Numbered from the stretch's first letter, positions 1 through 12,974 are shown. The stretch: 64,000 bases of DNA from Hyparrhenia diplandra (GCA_015847255.1 JADLZK010006458.1:148963-212962); one strand, 5' to 3'. The notes: generated by a model from the letters alone, not told the origin. Translations and numbers: made by a program.

Positions 1-15
1 GAAATCCGCAGCCAT
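1..15 (-). CDS. possible N-terminus of a minus-strand gene (edge fragment)
   Basis: Read on the minus strand, an ATG at 15-13 opens a frame reading M-A-A-D-F up to the window edge. About 25 bases upstream lies AAAACCCTA (40-48), a telo-box-like element common in 5' leaders of plant housekeeping genes. GC-rich leader-like sequence continues to about 330. Only five codons are visible, so the product cannot be named. The plus-strand reading of the same segment gives only a low-complexity Arg/Glu/Gly frame, which I do not believe is coding. Confidence 0.35.
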
Positions 16-475
16 GGAAGGCGGCTGCGGCGTCAGAGCTAGGGTTTTGAGCGGCGAGCTGGGAGCGAGACGATTTGAGGGGAGCACGGAGCGCACGAGG
101 AGGAGAAGGAAATAAAGAGGAGAGCAGATTTGAGGGGAAGGAGGGTGTCGCCATTCAGGAGGAAGGGGCCGGGAGGAAGAGGAGGTGGTGGTCAAATCGA
201 TCTCGCCGCATCCTTCCGGTTCCGGCCTCCTTTCGCTGTTTCTTCCCCGAGTTTTTCTTGTTTCGGGCGATCTGGGTATTTCGGACTCTGAACAGCGACG
301 TCCCGGCCATCGGATTGGTATTTCTATACGTATTTCTTCACTTGATTTGCTGTGTGTAAACCGAATTGGGACTAAATTATTCGAATTTTTACAAATTATT
401 ATCTGGTTTATAAGCAGGACGAAGCTGGTTTTGTTTCTGTTGCAGAGATCAAGTCGTGGTCTAGTTCTGTTTGTG

Positions 476-524
476 AAGGCGACTAATTTATCGATTCCAA
501 AAAAAAAAAGGCGACTAATTTATC
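476..524. repeat. 17-bp direct repeat flanking a short poly(A) insert
   Basis: The 17 bases at 476-492 recur exactly at 508-524. Between them lies GATTCC followed by A9. The structure is target-site duplication, short insert, poly(A), target-site duplication, as left by an extremely 5'-truncated retroposition event. Confidence 0.6.
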
Positions 525-539
525 TGTGTTATTGGACTC

Positions 540-3242
540 TTTGACCTGGCTAACCAAGTTTTTTATTTTGAAAGATGAAGCCAATTTGTGAGTGCCATTC
601 GTACGTGTGATGATATCGTCGGTTGCGCGCTTGGAAGAAGGGGCGAGGAGAAAGGCAAGTCCAACACGAGGATCACAGGTCAACAGCACCAAATTTTCAG
701 GGATCCACATACCATCAACTTCATGATCTGTCAGATATATAAATATAGTTCAAGTTAAGTGACACAGTCGGCTGTTAGGGCAAAAAGAAAAGACTTCTAC
801 CATGTAGCCTAAACATATCTATTAACTTTATACTTATTGTAATTTTCATGATGTCAAAGATACCTATGGAAAGAGGTGAAAAAAAAAAAAAAGACTCTAA
901 ATCTTATTTAGGACTCAAGTTCATAATATTCAAGATAATAAATAATCTTAGACTCTATCAACTACATCATGATGCTTCTTATCAACTTGCTAATGGTGCA
1001 TCCTGGATTGTTGATATGTGAGACTCATTGGATGTTCCTCCAGGAACGAGGGAGAAAAAAAAATATGCGACTCCAACATGGTTGGTAGTTGGTACAGCCA
1101 ACAGCCACTCTCCAAAAGCGGACAGAATATTTTTTAGAGAAAAGTGTACAGAATATTCAACCTGGCAAGGAGTAAAGCCGTAAAGAGCTTATTATATGGC
1201 CATTATCTACAACGGTTCAGAGATGCCACGCATTACAAACACTGAAGCAGTCTGATTTTTCAAAATGGGTTCTCCCCTTCTCCAACTTCTTTAGCCTTGC
1301 CCTTCTCTATTCGCTGCAACAGGAGTAGAATGTAAGGCAACATAAGATGACAAGTCATTATAATCTACATCTTTGTGATAGAAATAACCAAAACATAATC
1401 AGGAATCAGTTTTGTTTTCTTTCCCTTCCCCTTTGCTGTGGAATCTGCAACATGGCATCGTATTATGCCGCGACAGACTCTATCAGCATATGATGACTTG
1501 CAATTGCAACTCCACGCCAACACTCAGTCACAATTACATGATGCAAGGGCACAATGTAATTCACAATTGACCTTCCAAGAGCAAAACATGTGACCATCAT
1601 AAAGTCACAATCATTAAAAAAAAGGAAACTGTTAATTTCAAGCAAGTTCCCATTTCCACTATACCATCATATTGGAATGGTTCCACGGTTCTTCCACCCC
1701 AGCATCAAACCCAGTAAATAGCAAAATTGCACAACAGAAACTCTATTTCAGTGAAGTGAAGCTGTCTTCTAAATTCTAATGTGAGATTACATTCTGAAAA
1801 TGACTAATGCACAAAGATCGTACTAGAGAGGAATTGCAGAAATAAGCATATTTATCTCTGCAAGAAAAATGAGTTCCACGTTTTGAAAGATAGGCAATGG
1901 AAACATAAATATAAACACTTTGCAAGATTCCTTCTTGCCATAGTTCACAAAAAACAGTTACAGTACTATCTGAGCTAAAAAAATGGCAAGAAATGAATGA
2001 AGCAAACTACCGGCATCCCCAATGTTAATTTGTTCCTTTACTCACAATAAAGTCACATCACATTACTTTCATTACGTTTTCACAAGAGAGTGATTCATCT
2101 GCCTTCCATGAACAGATTTCTAGCCTTCCAATGCCAACAGAAAATCAGCCATTGGGGGTCTCAGTCGTATCTTCTCTTGCCCACACCCAGAGCACAAACA
2201 TCAAGTTCATTTGACATAGAGATTCTATTATTCAGATTACAAGATCATCTTTGTGCAAAAGAGTTCCCAAGCAGCAAGCTAAGATAAATTCATAACAAAG
2301 CATGCCAAATCAGTCTGTTTCATGGTTCCAAATCCAACCAATCATTTGCATAATAACATGTGCATCTAGATAACACGTATCAACCCTCTGAACAGTGTAG
2401 ATTTGTGCTGCAGCATTTGGGATAAAAAATAGCTGACAGGATGAACATGAGGATTTCAGAAGTGTACATCATCCTCAGGGCACATTGATGTTGATGGTGG
2501 TACATGTTCAAACTATAAAATTTCACCACAACTCTTGTTGCATGGCATTCAGATACTCCATCCCTTTCACAATATAAGTCCCACTTGCATACCTAGGAAG
2601 CAAAATGATGAGTAATAGTGTAATATATACAGAACTGTATCATACTTGTAACTACTTAGATAGATCAGTAGATTATGGAAAGCATGACTAAAGCATGACT
2701 ATATTTATTATTATGCCTGGTGGACTAATATTTTAAATGGAGGGATTAGTTTTATAAGGAAATGCAGTTCTTGAAAGGACACCAGATAAAGAGGTAACCA
2801 CATCTAATTGACTATTACAGAAATAATATTTATGTACAGGAATCCTAGATTTTAGTTCAGACTTCAGACTTCACACACTATGTAAGTTTGAGACAAAACG
2901 ATTCCAAACTTTAAAATAATGAATTGTGATCATGGCATCTGTATAATAATAGTGCAATGGTGCCATTAAACAACACTTTCCATTTGGTGCGAATAATTGT
3001 TGACTAGCAACTAATTCTGACACCCCCAAAAAAAGTAAGAGAAAAAAAAGAAACCTAATCACAGGTAATATATGAACCTGGTGATTGGTTCAACTAGATA
3101 CTGCCCAAAACTAACACAAGGGATAAGATGCATGACTCATTGACAGTACCTGTGTGTTGGCAAGAACAAGATTCATCCTGATGTCCAGTCCATACATGTG
3201 CTTAACTGTATGGCTGGCAATAAAGTTTCTTGAATGCCCTTC
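540..3242. other. AT-rich interval; 3' flank of the Atg27-like gene
   Basis: No coding exon is recognised here on either strand. The right part, about 2400-3242, is probably the 3' UTR and downstream flank of the minus-strand gene ending at 3243. The rest is AT-rich DNA with short spurious frames. Confidence 0.4.
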
Positions 3243-6200
3243 TCAATGGTATACAGGGGCATGTGTGCGTAGACCGTTTCTGTTATAACTTACGTGACTT
3301 CTTGTTGCAGGAACAAAGACAGTCTGGACAGATGGATGAACAAGTTATAACATTACATTTGATGAATGACAGAACTCTAGAAATTTTCAACAGACAGCTG
3401 TAAACTGCAAATCTATATTTTCATTTCAAAAGGAAAAATAAAACAGCATGTTTCTTATTGTGATTGGCCAGTGGCCAACTGCAGGTAACTAAATACTCTG
3501 CAGTATTGAAGACCTTGGTATATTACTGCTAGAGTTGAAACTTGTTTACAAGTAGTATAAGTTACTACTCCTTGCAACGAAATCACTTGCATACAACAGC
3601 TTGCTAGTAGAGAATATACAATCTTAAAGTTACCTTAATTCGCTGGGTCAAACCAATCCAAAATTCCAGGTTTGGAATGGCCTACAATATAAGAACTGAG
3701 TAAGACAACAGGTGGTTCAAAAGCATCATGAATTATAATGGATGGAGCGAGTTCCTAAGTTAACTGGCTGTAGAAATATCAGTGCATATATCACAATTTG
3801 AAGGGAATGTACAATGTTTACAAAGGGGGCGCTATGATTCACTTGTAGTTTTTATTAAAAAAATGCTGATTTGATTTATTGATAAATTTACGTTCTTTCT
3901 TTTCAATATAATTATATGCATTTTCTTTAGCAATCCACGAAAATCCAAGTAGAATGGTCAAAACAGTTATTTCATAGCCGGGTGGACCTTCTTGTCCACA
4001 AGCAATCAATATTTTCACTACAGCTATGTCACGGAGCTGGAATGAAATCCATTATGAGATTAAACTTGTGGTCTCACAGACTGATTTTGGTAAAACTTGA
4101 GTACAATCCCACATTTTGAAGGAACAAGTTGTCTCTAAACACTGGGCTCCACTACAGTCCAAATTTATTTTAAAATCCTGCCTTGAGGAGTTGGTCCAAC
4201 GATCCAACCCAACCTTTTTGGGCAAAAATTATTAGTATAAGTTTTCTTTAGCCCATTCCCAGTGCTGGGAACATTAACAAAAAGTTATCCGACACAAAAG
4301 TTAGGATGAATGGTACTTTTCCCTAAAGATTTCAGCAACAAAAAAAAAAATATTTATAATAACCATCAATGCGCACATGTATATGTATCAGTTAAGTGGG
4401 ATTTGGGCTAATGAAAATTTTCATGTAACTCTAGAGATTAAAGCTATGGACCGGAGCTGGCCGGAGCTTATCAATGAGAACCCATGAGAGTTACAATCAG
4501 CCTTACCAAGCGAATAACATCATACTCCATATAATTTGACATAAAACAAATGAGGCATATAAATTGAGGCTCCTTGAAAAAAACAAGCTTTACCTCTACA
4601 GAGCGAATGCCAAGGAAAAAATATCTGTAAACTGCTCCAATCAAAATGTACCCTCCAAGAAGGCACAGAATTCTGCCGAAAAAACTAGGTGTTAGTCAAG
4701 CTGAGAACTACTAAACGAACAAGTGTGAAACTCTATGACAATGGGTACTCACAAAAAAGACTACAGTTTTGTATTAAAAAGAAAATAGGCACCAAAGTTC
4801 AAGGTAAAATAGACTTGAACCAGGGAGGTTATGGTGTATACCCACACCCTCTAGTAGCTGAGCTAGACAAAGTTTCTTCCTACTGCAGATCAATTGTCTG
4901 ATATCACAGGTTCCAGATTCACATGATTATATGCAGCTCAAAAATAACATACGTTATGAACAAAGTGCTTAGCCATCCCCAGCCATTTCCAGAAGCAGAA
5001 ACAGACCTTGCACAACCAGAAGGGTGTTTAAGTGTTGTAGCCTGTGAGATACAATTATGTTAATGTCTTAAGGAAACAAATCTGCTGTGTAGAAAACTGC
5101 ACCATTGCAAATTGTTTTGTACCCACGTAATCACAAAGACCAGATACGACGAATTTGTCTGGTACCTACGAGTGAAAGGAAATAAAACAGCAAGGTAAAT
5201 AAGAGGTGCCAGAGAAATAAACAAAACTTAAACTTCAAAGAGATGTAAATGAAAGAATCTACTCACTTGGGTTGCAGTCGAATCGCAAAGAACGGAAACA
5301 GAAATAGAACACTTTGATGAGAACATCTTAACAATGATACCCTTTTGAGGATCACTCGCCTATTCTTTCCCCAATGAAACAACATTCATGTTAGTTTGAG
5401 ACATCGATACAACAAGAATAGCTCTGAAAGAATTTTACTGTCATTCTTACCAACTAGAGATATATGGGATTTAGATAAACTCCCAATAGTTGTGCAGACA
5501 TCATACCCTGCAGACAGAAAAATGCAGGTTAAAGTTAGACACATTAACAATTTTGTTATGTCTTCATGTAATTTATACTCTGTTTTTGTCTTTTACAAAA
5601 TAAATCTCCAGTAGGGGCTCTTCTGCCCCTCCTGTTGTTTCAAAAAAGAAAAATAATTTTGTCCAATAATTGAAAAATGGAAATGGGGACACCAATTTCC
5701 CCACAGGTATCATTCCAGACACACAATTAAGGATATAATAGGGAAAGGACTGCAGAAAACCTATCCAATCAGGACTCGGGACTCAGGAGAGAAGAAAAGC
5801 TACCTCGAATATAATTTGATACAAGTGCACTGCACTGAGTTCCACACCTCAATGGACCACCACAGTCCTATTATGTTACATCAATAGTTTGATTATGGTA
5901 GATATATAGATTGAAAAAACATAAATAAAGTAACAAATAAGAAAAGGTATAAACTTTAACAGCACTCAATGCGAAGGTACAGAGGATCCTAATTAATTAT
6001 TAAAAGAACAACGATGTTTCAATCAGTAAAGTATGTCTACACTATAACTACACCTATTAAGCTAGTAACCTTGACATTACAATTTTTCAATGAGACAAAA
6101 TTATTTAATAAAATACTATCACCTAGCAAAAAGAATAAGCCAAATGCAAAGATGAAGTGAATTATAATGCGCAAATATTCCATTGATAAAATGTACCCTT

Positions 6201-7610
6201 TGTCAAATCTTATCAAATATAGCTAGTGAAGTTGCTATTGAATAGTGTCCATAAAAAAAATAAAACACACACACAAAATAGCAAATGGGAAGTAAATAAA
6301 TTGTGCTGTATAATATAAATCCTGATTTTTAAAAGGGGAATCAAGACAGTCAAGAAAGATTGAGTCAAACTCAATATGATTCCGAGATAAAGCAAGGCAA
6401 AAACAGATGATTGCTTATTCAGCACTAACATGGAAATCAAATGCTGAAGTATAGGCGTGAGTGCCAAGTGTGCAAATAACCCATAATGGAAATCCTAGAC
6501 AAAACCTGAACATCTTGAGTTTAGCTGATGGAATAGCTAGAAAGGGAGTATACCTCACAATTAAGACACATAGGTGGGTCAAAGTTGAATAGCATTTCAT
6601 CGCAAAGCTGCACACATGGCACAAACAAAACTATCATTAGCGAAACACCAAACCTCAAAAATCTTCTCATATTGACTATCGGAAAATTAGAAACTACGCT
6701 TGCATATGTGATACACGATCAGACAGAACAGAAAGGAGTGTCCTATCTTAACCAACCTGGAACCAGAGTATGGAATCATTCACAGCCACCTTGTAAAACC
6801 TGAAACACATGATGAGCATTATTATGGGACACAATCAACATAGGTATAAATATGATACACACAAAAAATGTGATTCCCCATAACAAATATTTCTAACACA
6901 TAAGAATGCAACTAAGTCGAGCTGATAGAATTCAAATCTGTCAATGCACACTTCTAAAAGGCAGCCCTAGCTACCCAATGGGTCTGGAGGTCTTAGCTTC
7001 AACTCTCAGCAAGTAAGACAATCAGACCACCTGCTTTTCAAAAGATAAGCCAAGCAGCCAAGCAGGCCACAAATGCACATGTATGTTGACTATTGAGGCT
7101 TGAGGCACCCTTTTCTGATACCGAGACAAATTTCATATATAAGCAATGCCAGGTGACGCATCACTAACTTGAGTTGAGCAAAAACCAAGCTCAGGACTCA
7201 GGACGAGCATTTCGAGAAACACGGAAGGGCGTCTCCACTCTCCACGACCATCCACCACTAGGCAGGCCGCAGGAGGATGACCCGAAGTAACCGCGAGGCG
7301 CGAGGTCCAGAAATTATTCGCGGCAATCCCCATCCCGATGGACGCAAGGGAGCACTGGTTGGTACACTGGTTTCATATAGCAGTTGGTCATGGGTAGCTA
7401 CGTCACGTACCCGTCCTCGCTGAGCACGCCGTGGCGGTGCGCCGGCGTCGGCGCCGCGAGGTCGAAGCTGTAGAGCTCGTTGCCGCGCGCGACGGAGAAC
7501 TCGCAGGAGCCTCCTCCTTCCCCCCGCAGCGGTGAGGCCGCAGCTGCAGGCGGCCGCGACGAGGAGGAGGAGAAGGAGAAGCGGCGGCATGCTGGCCCCC
7601 GAGACGGCAT
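3243..7610 (-). CDS. Atg27 / mannose-6-phosphate-receptor-like type I membrane protein
   Basis: Eleven exons can be followed on the minus strand with canonical splice signals. They lie roughly at 7411-7610, 6757-6799, 6554-6606, 5803-5867, 5452-5509, 5270-5364, 5129-5167, 4952-5041, 4592-4676, 3634-3681 and 3243-3340. The product is a cysteine-rich lumenal domain (motifs LYSFDLAAP, KVAVNDSILWFQ, FNFDPPMCLNCE, CGGPLRCGTQC, VLCDSTAT, FVVSGLCDY). A hydrophobic segment LFITILCLLGGYILIGAVY follows, then a short cytosolic tail ending near THAPVYH. This layout matches plant proteins of the Atg27/MRH type, which cycle between Golgi, endosome and vacuole-related membranes; that role is family knowledge, not seen here. 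In the frame matching the lumenal domain the first ATG (7610) gives a Ser/Pro-rich start with no signal peptide. A poly-Leu signal peptide sits in the neighbouring frame from the ATG at 7590, so one G is probably missing from the G6 run at 7520-7525. Confidence 0.82.
4745..4895 (-). mobile_element. SINE-like tRNA-derived relic in an intron
   Basis: On the minus strand an A-box-like CTAGCTCAGCTACTAGAGG is followed about 40 bases later by a B-box-like GGTTCAAGTC, then a T-rich tail. This is the head structure of tRNA-derived plant SINEs. It lies between the exons at 4952-5041 and 4592-4676 of the Atg27-like gene. No clear target duplication was found. Confidence 0.4.
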
Positions 7611-8250
7611 TCGCAGCGGCGGCGGCGCAACCGAGGATTAGCGGGAGCGTGCGAGTCTGTCTGCTTGAGGCCGGGCGACGAGCGCTGGGGAAGCGATGAG
7701 GGAGACCCAGCCGAAGCCCTTTTGGCGTTTGTTCCGCAACGGCAGTCACGAGGCTCAACTGCTCAAGCGTCGGGACTTCGAGACCCGACGATTCCTTGGC
7801 CGGCACCGCCGCCCTCCCTCGTGGCTCGCCCGACAGCGGCAGCGTCCCCACCCGTCGCGTCCTGCGGCGCGGCCTCGTTCGGGCCTGCTTTCTGTCGCAG
7901 CCTCTGTCGTATCTACTCGCATGTTTTCACGGTGTTTCTGTGCGGATGGTCGTCACGGTTTTTTTTTTTTTTTTTGCTTGACGGGTGTGTTGTAGAAGTC
8001 GAACCCGCACAGACAACCAGAACTGAATCGTCAGAGAACATAAGTTTCAATTCAGTTTCGTTCAGGGAGCAAACGCGAAATGCCTGATGTTTTTATTAGA
8101 AAATGATTACAGATTTGTCACTTTTTTGACCGAAGTACAGATTTGTCACTTATTTACTATTATCCCTGTGCAACTGCAAAGCAAGCAAGATTGTACGTGG
8201 AAACGATCAAACGAACGCATCATGATCCATCTACCGGCGCGTGCATCCGA

Positions 8251-8750
8251 TCAAACGAACGCATCGAGCTCTTCCTTCCCGCGACGGCAGCGACGCTGTC
8301 GCGTGCACCAGCACCGCGCGGCGGCGGCGAGCCCGCTCTGCCCGCCACCAGCGCCGGCGTTGTCGTCGCCCGCGTCGCAGTACCCCTTGAGCATGTCCCC
8401 TTCCTGCGGGGTGAAGCCGATGATGGACAGCATGTTGTCGGCGGCCCAGCAGCTGCCCTCGATGACGCGGATGGCGCGGCAGCACGCGGGCCCCAGGAAC
8501 GCTTCGCCCTTGATGAAGAGGATGATGATCTCGCCCGTGCACGACTTGATCTCCACCAGCGCCTCCCAGCACTGCTGCGGCAACGCGCCCTCCAGCCGCT
8601 CCGCTAGTGGTGCCAGGCCCCGGACCGTGTCAGGAGACAGCGACGATGACGGGGCAAAACCCTCGGCGGCGTCCGGTGCGCGGCCGTCGACGCGGCGAGC
8701 AGCGCCAGGCAGGTGAGCGCGGCTAGCAGGGACAGGCGGTAGAATGCCAT
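8251..8750 (-). CDS. EC1: EC1-type egg-cell-secreted cysteine-rich protein (frameshifted as given)
   Basis: Single-exon minus-strand gene. The ATG at 8750 starts a clear signal peptide (MAFYRLSLLAALTCLALLAA). About 25 codons in, at 8674-8676, the frame breaks. One missing base in the stretch encoding A-H-(P)-D restores the downstream frame (EGFAPSSSLSPDTVRG, then LAPLAERLEGALPQQCW). The core shows the six-cysteine prolamin-like pattern: CWEAL, EIKSC, GPACCRAI, GSCWAAD and KGYCDAG. Arabidopsis EC1 proteins are stored in the egg cell and secreted at sperm arrival to activate sperm for gamete fusion. That function is inferred from family. The last 40 residues are Gly/Ala/Arg-rich and carry extra cysteines, unlike the usual short EC1 tail, so the 3' end may hold another frame error. 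A TATA box lies upstream at 8860-8867. Confidence 0.85.
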
Positions 8751-8859
8751 GGATGGTGGTGCTGCCATGTGCGCTAGTAAGAGTAAAATAAAACTTGGGA
8801 CGATGAATGAAGGTTAAGATATGCGCTAGTTAATTTGTTGTAGCTGAGGCCCATGGCTG

Positions 8860-8867
8860 TACTTATA
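8860..8867 (-). promoter_or_regulatory. TATA box of the EC1-like gene
   Basis: TATAAGTA on the minus strand, about 110 bases upstream of the EC1-like ATG at 8750, a normal distance for a plant core promoter and short leader. Confidence 0.55.
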
Positions 8868-8899
8868 GAAGGTGCAGGCAAGCCAAGAGTCACAATTAG

Positions 8900-11800
8900 T
8901 TTCAGAATGTGTAAAGCCACTGCAACGCTTTTTTAATATCTCACTAATGGAAAAAGAAGTGGACAGTCACTGGCACCACTAGCACAGTAATGTAAAAAAA
9001 TCATTGTACCATGGCACGTACAGAACTTCAACGGACACAGGCAGGTTCCAATTTTATGTATTTGATTTTGATTTGAAACAAAGACATTTTGCACGCGATT
9101 ATCAACCTTATCTATATTTATATATCTATATTTTATATCTGTCTTTATCTTTACTTACTACCTAAGAAGGATGAAAACTATACCTGTTTTTCGTGCGGTC
9201 AATAACACTTTAACCTTCGCCTCGCTCGGTTCGACGAAAGGCTTCGTCGAACGCCTCCCTCCTCCCCCGTGCGATCTGTCTCCCACGTAAGGAAACTGCT
9301 GGTACAAAAATAGGAAACAATTTGTGAGCACGGTAAAAAAAAAAAGGAAACAATCATCTCGCCGTGCGATCGGCGCTCCCTCCGTAAAAAACTCGCCGCC
9401 ATGTGGGACCGCACGAGCCAAGAAGGAAACAACTCCGCGCCTTCGGTGTTCGCGGCGCTCGCCTGCCCCCGGTCTCGCCACGCAGTAATAGCCTTCACGG
9501 TGATCGCGGCGCTGCCCCCGCCCCGGTCTCGCGTTGTCATCTGGATGAAGGTCTCCACTCTTCGTTCCTCCTCGCACTGCCGGATCACCGCGATAACTTG
9601 GCTTTCCTCCCAGTGCCACATCCCCTTTCATCGCCCACGATGCATCCTCCTCACACACGCCGCCGTTTGCGTCATCGTCCTCGCCCATCCCCGATCTACT
9701 GCCGATGGATCTCCGAGAAGACCACTCCACCGCCTCCCCAAGAAGGAGAAGGACCCCGACCTTGTTGTTTGCGCCCGCACAGAGTGCACAATCGTCCTCG
9801 CTCTGCCTCGATCCGCGCCGTCGTTTTGCCCCGATCCGCCCTGCGCCGTTGACCTCGCCATCGGCCGCCAGTCGCTCCCTCACCGTCGAGCCTTGAGCGA
9901 GCGACCCCCTCGCTCCATCGCTCCCCACCGTAGTCTCTCTGTCTCCCGGTGATGCCTGGTCACTTCGTCGGCGATGAGCACCGACCAGCCGACCAGGTAT
10001 ATATGCCCTCCCCTTCCCTCCCTCCCTTCTGCACGAAACTGAGCATCCAAATCCTAAGTTAAGCAGCAGCCGCATCCATTCTTCATCCCCGATATATGCA
10101 GCAACGATGGTGGCGCCCCCTTCATCAGCAGTGGTGGCGTCCCCGGCTGCAGATCCGTCAGAGCTAGGCATAATTTTTTTTTTTTTTTTTTTTTGAGCTA
10201 GGCACAATATTCGCTAGGAGCAGTACGGTCTCCCTCTGCGTGCATCCATGGTGGCAGCAACGTGGCCCTTTGGCACGCTGGCAGTGGTTCCACGAACGAT
10301 GGTGTGGCCTCCTGACATGCATGAACTGCGGCCTGGGCATTGGATTTGTGATGATGAAACTTCTTCCTTGAGTAGGGCTACATCAATCCACAAAGCAGGT
10401 ATGACAGAGAAACCACACATAATGTCCAGTTGAATATCTCTGTCCATTCATTTATTCAATTTCCAAATTTTCTATGTTATTGGCAGATCCAAAATGAATG
10501 CTTCATTCCAGGAGCACAGATTCCCATGTTTTGTGATGTTTTTCGGTGAGGATTGGAACTACACTGTTCTTGTTTTTGGATTTGTTTTCCTACATATACT
10601 GATTCATGTTAAGTCGTGTGATGGAATCAAGGCTTCAAGCTTAGTCATGTGTTCATATCTTTCCTGTTGTAATATCAAATACAAATTTGTTAGATGCAAA
10701 TCAAGCTTTCTGGAATAATTCAATACAAATAGGTACTTTCAGTATGCCAACAATCTGAAGCTTGCATACAACCTTTTTTTTATGTTTGCCTTGCTACTTT
10801 GCTCAGTTCTTAACCCAGCTTCACTATTTTTTGGTCAGAACATGTATGGATACAGTGGAAAGCTGAACCCTGAACTAATAGATGATACAGATACATGTGT
10901 ACAGGTTCCTAATTATTTATTTAATACCACAATACTTGTGTACAAGTGAATGAGAATATTCATATCAAATTTGGTTTAGTAGAAGTGTAGAACAATTGTT
11001 TTTAAACATTCAAAATATGAAAAGGAGGCCAATTCTAAAGACATGAATAGCTAAGAGGCAATGGGCTTCTGAAGAAGTTTTAACGATTTGGGAAGTTTAC
11101 ATACCAAGCATGGAAATCGGGACCAATATCTTTAGTTCTAACAGGATAACACATCAGGGTTTGGTACATGGGATCATTGTTGTTTCCTTTGTATGTTGTC
11201 TTTCTTGATGGCGTTTTTTGCTCGATTCGTGTGTTGTTGATCTTCAGTGGGGTAATATTCTATATTATGATTAGACTTTTGCTTGCAAAGTAGAGTCTGA
11301 CAGTTTGCAGTTTAAGTGACCATTGTCAGGCGACGAGTTCCCAGTCAATACCAAAGTCACCAGCAGCCTCTCCTCTCATGGAGGTACTATGGGAAACAGA
11401 AAGATAAATTATGTCATTAATGATCATTCATTTGATATAAAAATACCTAGAGTTTAACAGATTGTGATAATATAGGACAATTTGGGTAATTAGTAGTTGC
11501 TTGAATAAATAGATTTCGTGAGCTGCCAACCACACTAAATAAAATACTGAATATCTGCTGTTTTTGAACAGTAAGGAATTACTATGCAGTACAGATCACT
11601 TTAGATTGTTTCAGTTTTTTATCATGGAGTATTCAAACATTAAATTTGGTTCGCTAAATCAATATGAATTTCAGGGTAGTTGAAAACCGCAGGGTTATTT
11701 CTTCTGTTTGGATTAAGCCTAAAAAATCTAGAATGCAGTATCTCTCCCAAACACCCTAAGATTCCAGTGGATTTTTTAGAGGTCAACTTCGGGGAGCTTA

Positions 11801-11924
11801 GAACCCGATCTCGACTCTGCATTTTCATTCCTCAGAAGATGGTGTTTGTTCCTGTGCTTTCAAATTTTAAAGCATAGGAGGAGAGCAGGGGGGTGGAGAA
11901 CCTTTTCGGCTACTATTGGGGGTG
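8900..11924. other. intergenic, no gene recognised; GC-rich block at 9190-10100
   Basis: The GC-rich block at 9190-10100 gives long frames on both strands (up to 349 codons on the minus strand). Their translations are Arg/Gly/Ser-biased, with no motif and no consistent splice pattern. I see only a possible leader or a captured or degenerate repeat here. The remainder to 11.9 kb is AT-rich with no recognisable exon. Confidence 0.4.
10161..10204. repeat. 10-bp direct repeat flanking a poly(T) tract
   Basis: GAGCTAGGCA at 10161-10170 recurs at 10195-10204. The spacer is TAAT followed by about 20 further T. This is either a poly(A) micro-insertion on the minus strand with target duplication, or a slippage-driven tandem duplication of a unit ending in T. 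Confidence 0.5.
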
Positions 11925-12110
11925 GGGATGCTGTTCCAGAGCTCGACGGTGGGCGCCACATTGCCCGGACTCAATCCAGCACTGTCCAGGAGTGCACAAA
12001 GGGGCATTGTGAGAAGATATGATCAACAGATTCATTGGCCCTCTTGCAAATCTCAGAGGTGGTGGAGTCCATAATATTCTTGCGCAACAGAGCAACCCAA
12101 CAATGAATCC
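11925..12110 (-). mobile_element. LINE ORF2 C-terminal zinc-binding domain remnant
   Basis: The minus strand translates to WVALLRKNIMDS, EICKRANESVDHIFSQC and PFVHSW. This is the Cys/His-rich zf-RVT signature (C..C....DHIF..CPF...W) found at the C-terminus of plant non-LTR reverse transcriptases. A stop follows within a few codons. No other reverse-transcriptase motif is visible nearby, so it is a short relic. Confidence 0.6.
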
Positions 12111-12974
12111 TGCAATGAAGCGATATTTGTGATTGTATTACTTTAACTTACTTGTTTGGATTATATATCAATGTAATATCATTAATTTCACAGTATTGTA
12201 TCTTATCATGTGATTCATGTGTTTTTATATAAAAATTAATTATCCCAGAAGAACGCACGCGGCGTTTAACTAGTATCTTATAAAAAAAACTTTACTATCC
12301 TATTTGTCCATGATTCCATGAAGCCACGTGGTCATATGGGCAAGTGTTTCTTCTCTTGGTTTATCGTATGGCCTCTCCATCTACCATGGACCCTGTCCAA
12401 GCCAAAGTGGAAGTAATCAACCAAGCACTTTCTTCATCAGTAACTCAGTTATCAGACTTCTCAGTTCCTTGCAACAGCAAGCATTTCAATTCAGCGGAGG
12501 AGTCCAGATGCAATTCATCTCCTCATGCACTACTCTCTGTGGGAACCCGTTGCCCTGTAACAGGTGATGGACTTACCAAAGAGCCAAAGAGAATCACAGC
12601 GGTACACTGCTGCCTAGCTCTCCACTCTCCACCTAAACGGCACGGTTCACTTTTAGTAAGAAATGCATAACGTGACCTTCTGTTGATTGGACTTTCTAAG
12701 ATTTTGAAGCCAAGAATGTTTCAATCATGAAATGGCAACATAACCAGGTTCAAATTTTGAACAAGAGAAGGGATGCTGTCTGAACCAGCACGACTATCTT
12801 AATATAGATCATTACATCTGGACTAAACCTACCAATTCTGATAGGCTACTCGAAGAGACATCAGAAGTTGTGCCATTCCAGGTACAATATTGTCTGATGA
12901 TGCACTGAGACTTTCTAGTACACAACAAGAGGAACAAAGAAACACTTTTGAAGGCTCAATCTAGCCTCACCAGA

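Noticed and set aside
6960..7040. Degenerate tRNA-like or SINE-like words
   Set aside because: The putative A and B boxes are too far from consensus and no tail or target duplication is visible.
7670..8087. 140-codon plus-strand frame upstream of the Atg27-like gene
   Set aside because: It runs antisense through the promoter and leader of the minus-strand gene, has no domain, and includes a poly(T)-encoded Phe run.
9158..10207. 349-codon minus-strand open frame
   Set aside because: It overlaps several plus-strand frames of similar length in a GC-rich block, has Arg/Gly/Ser-biased composition, runs through homopolymers, and shows no motif or splice structure.
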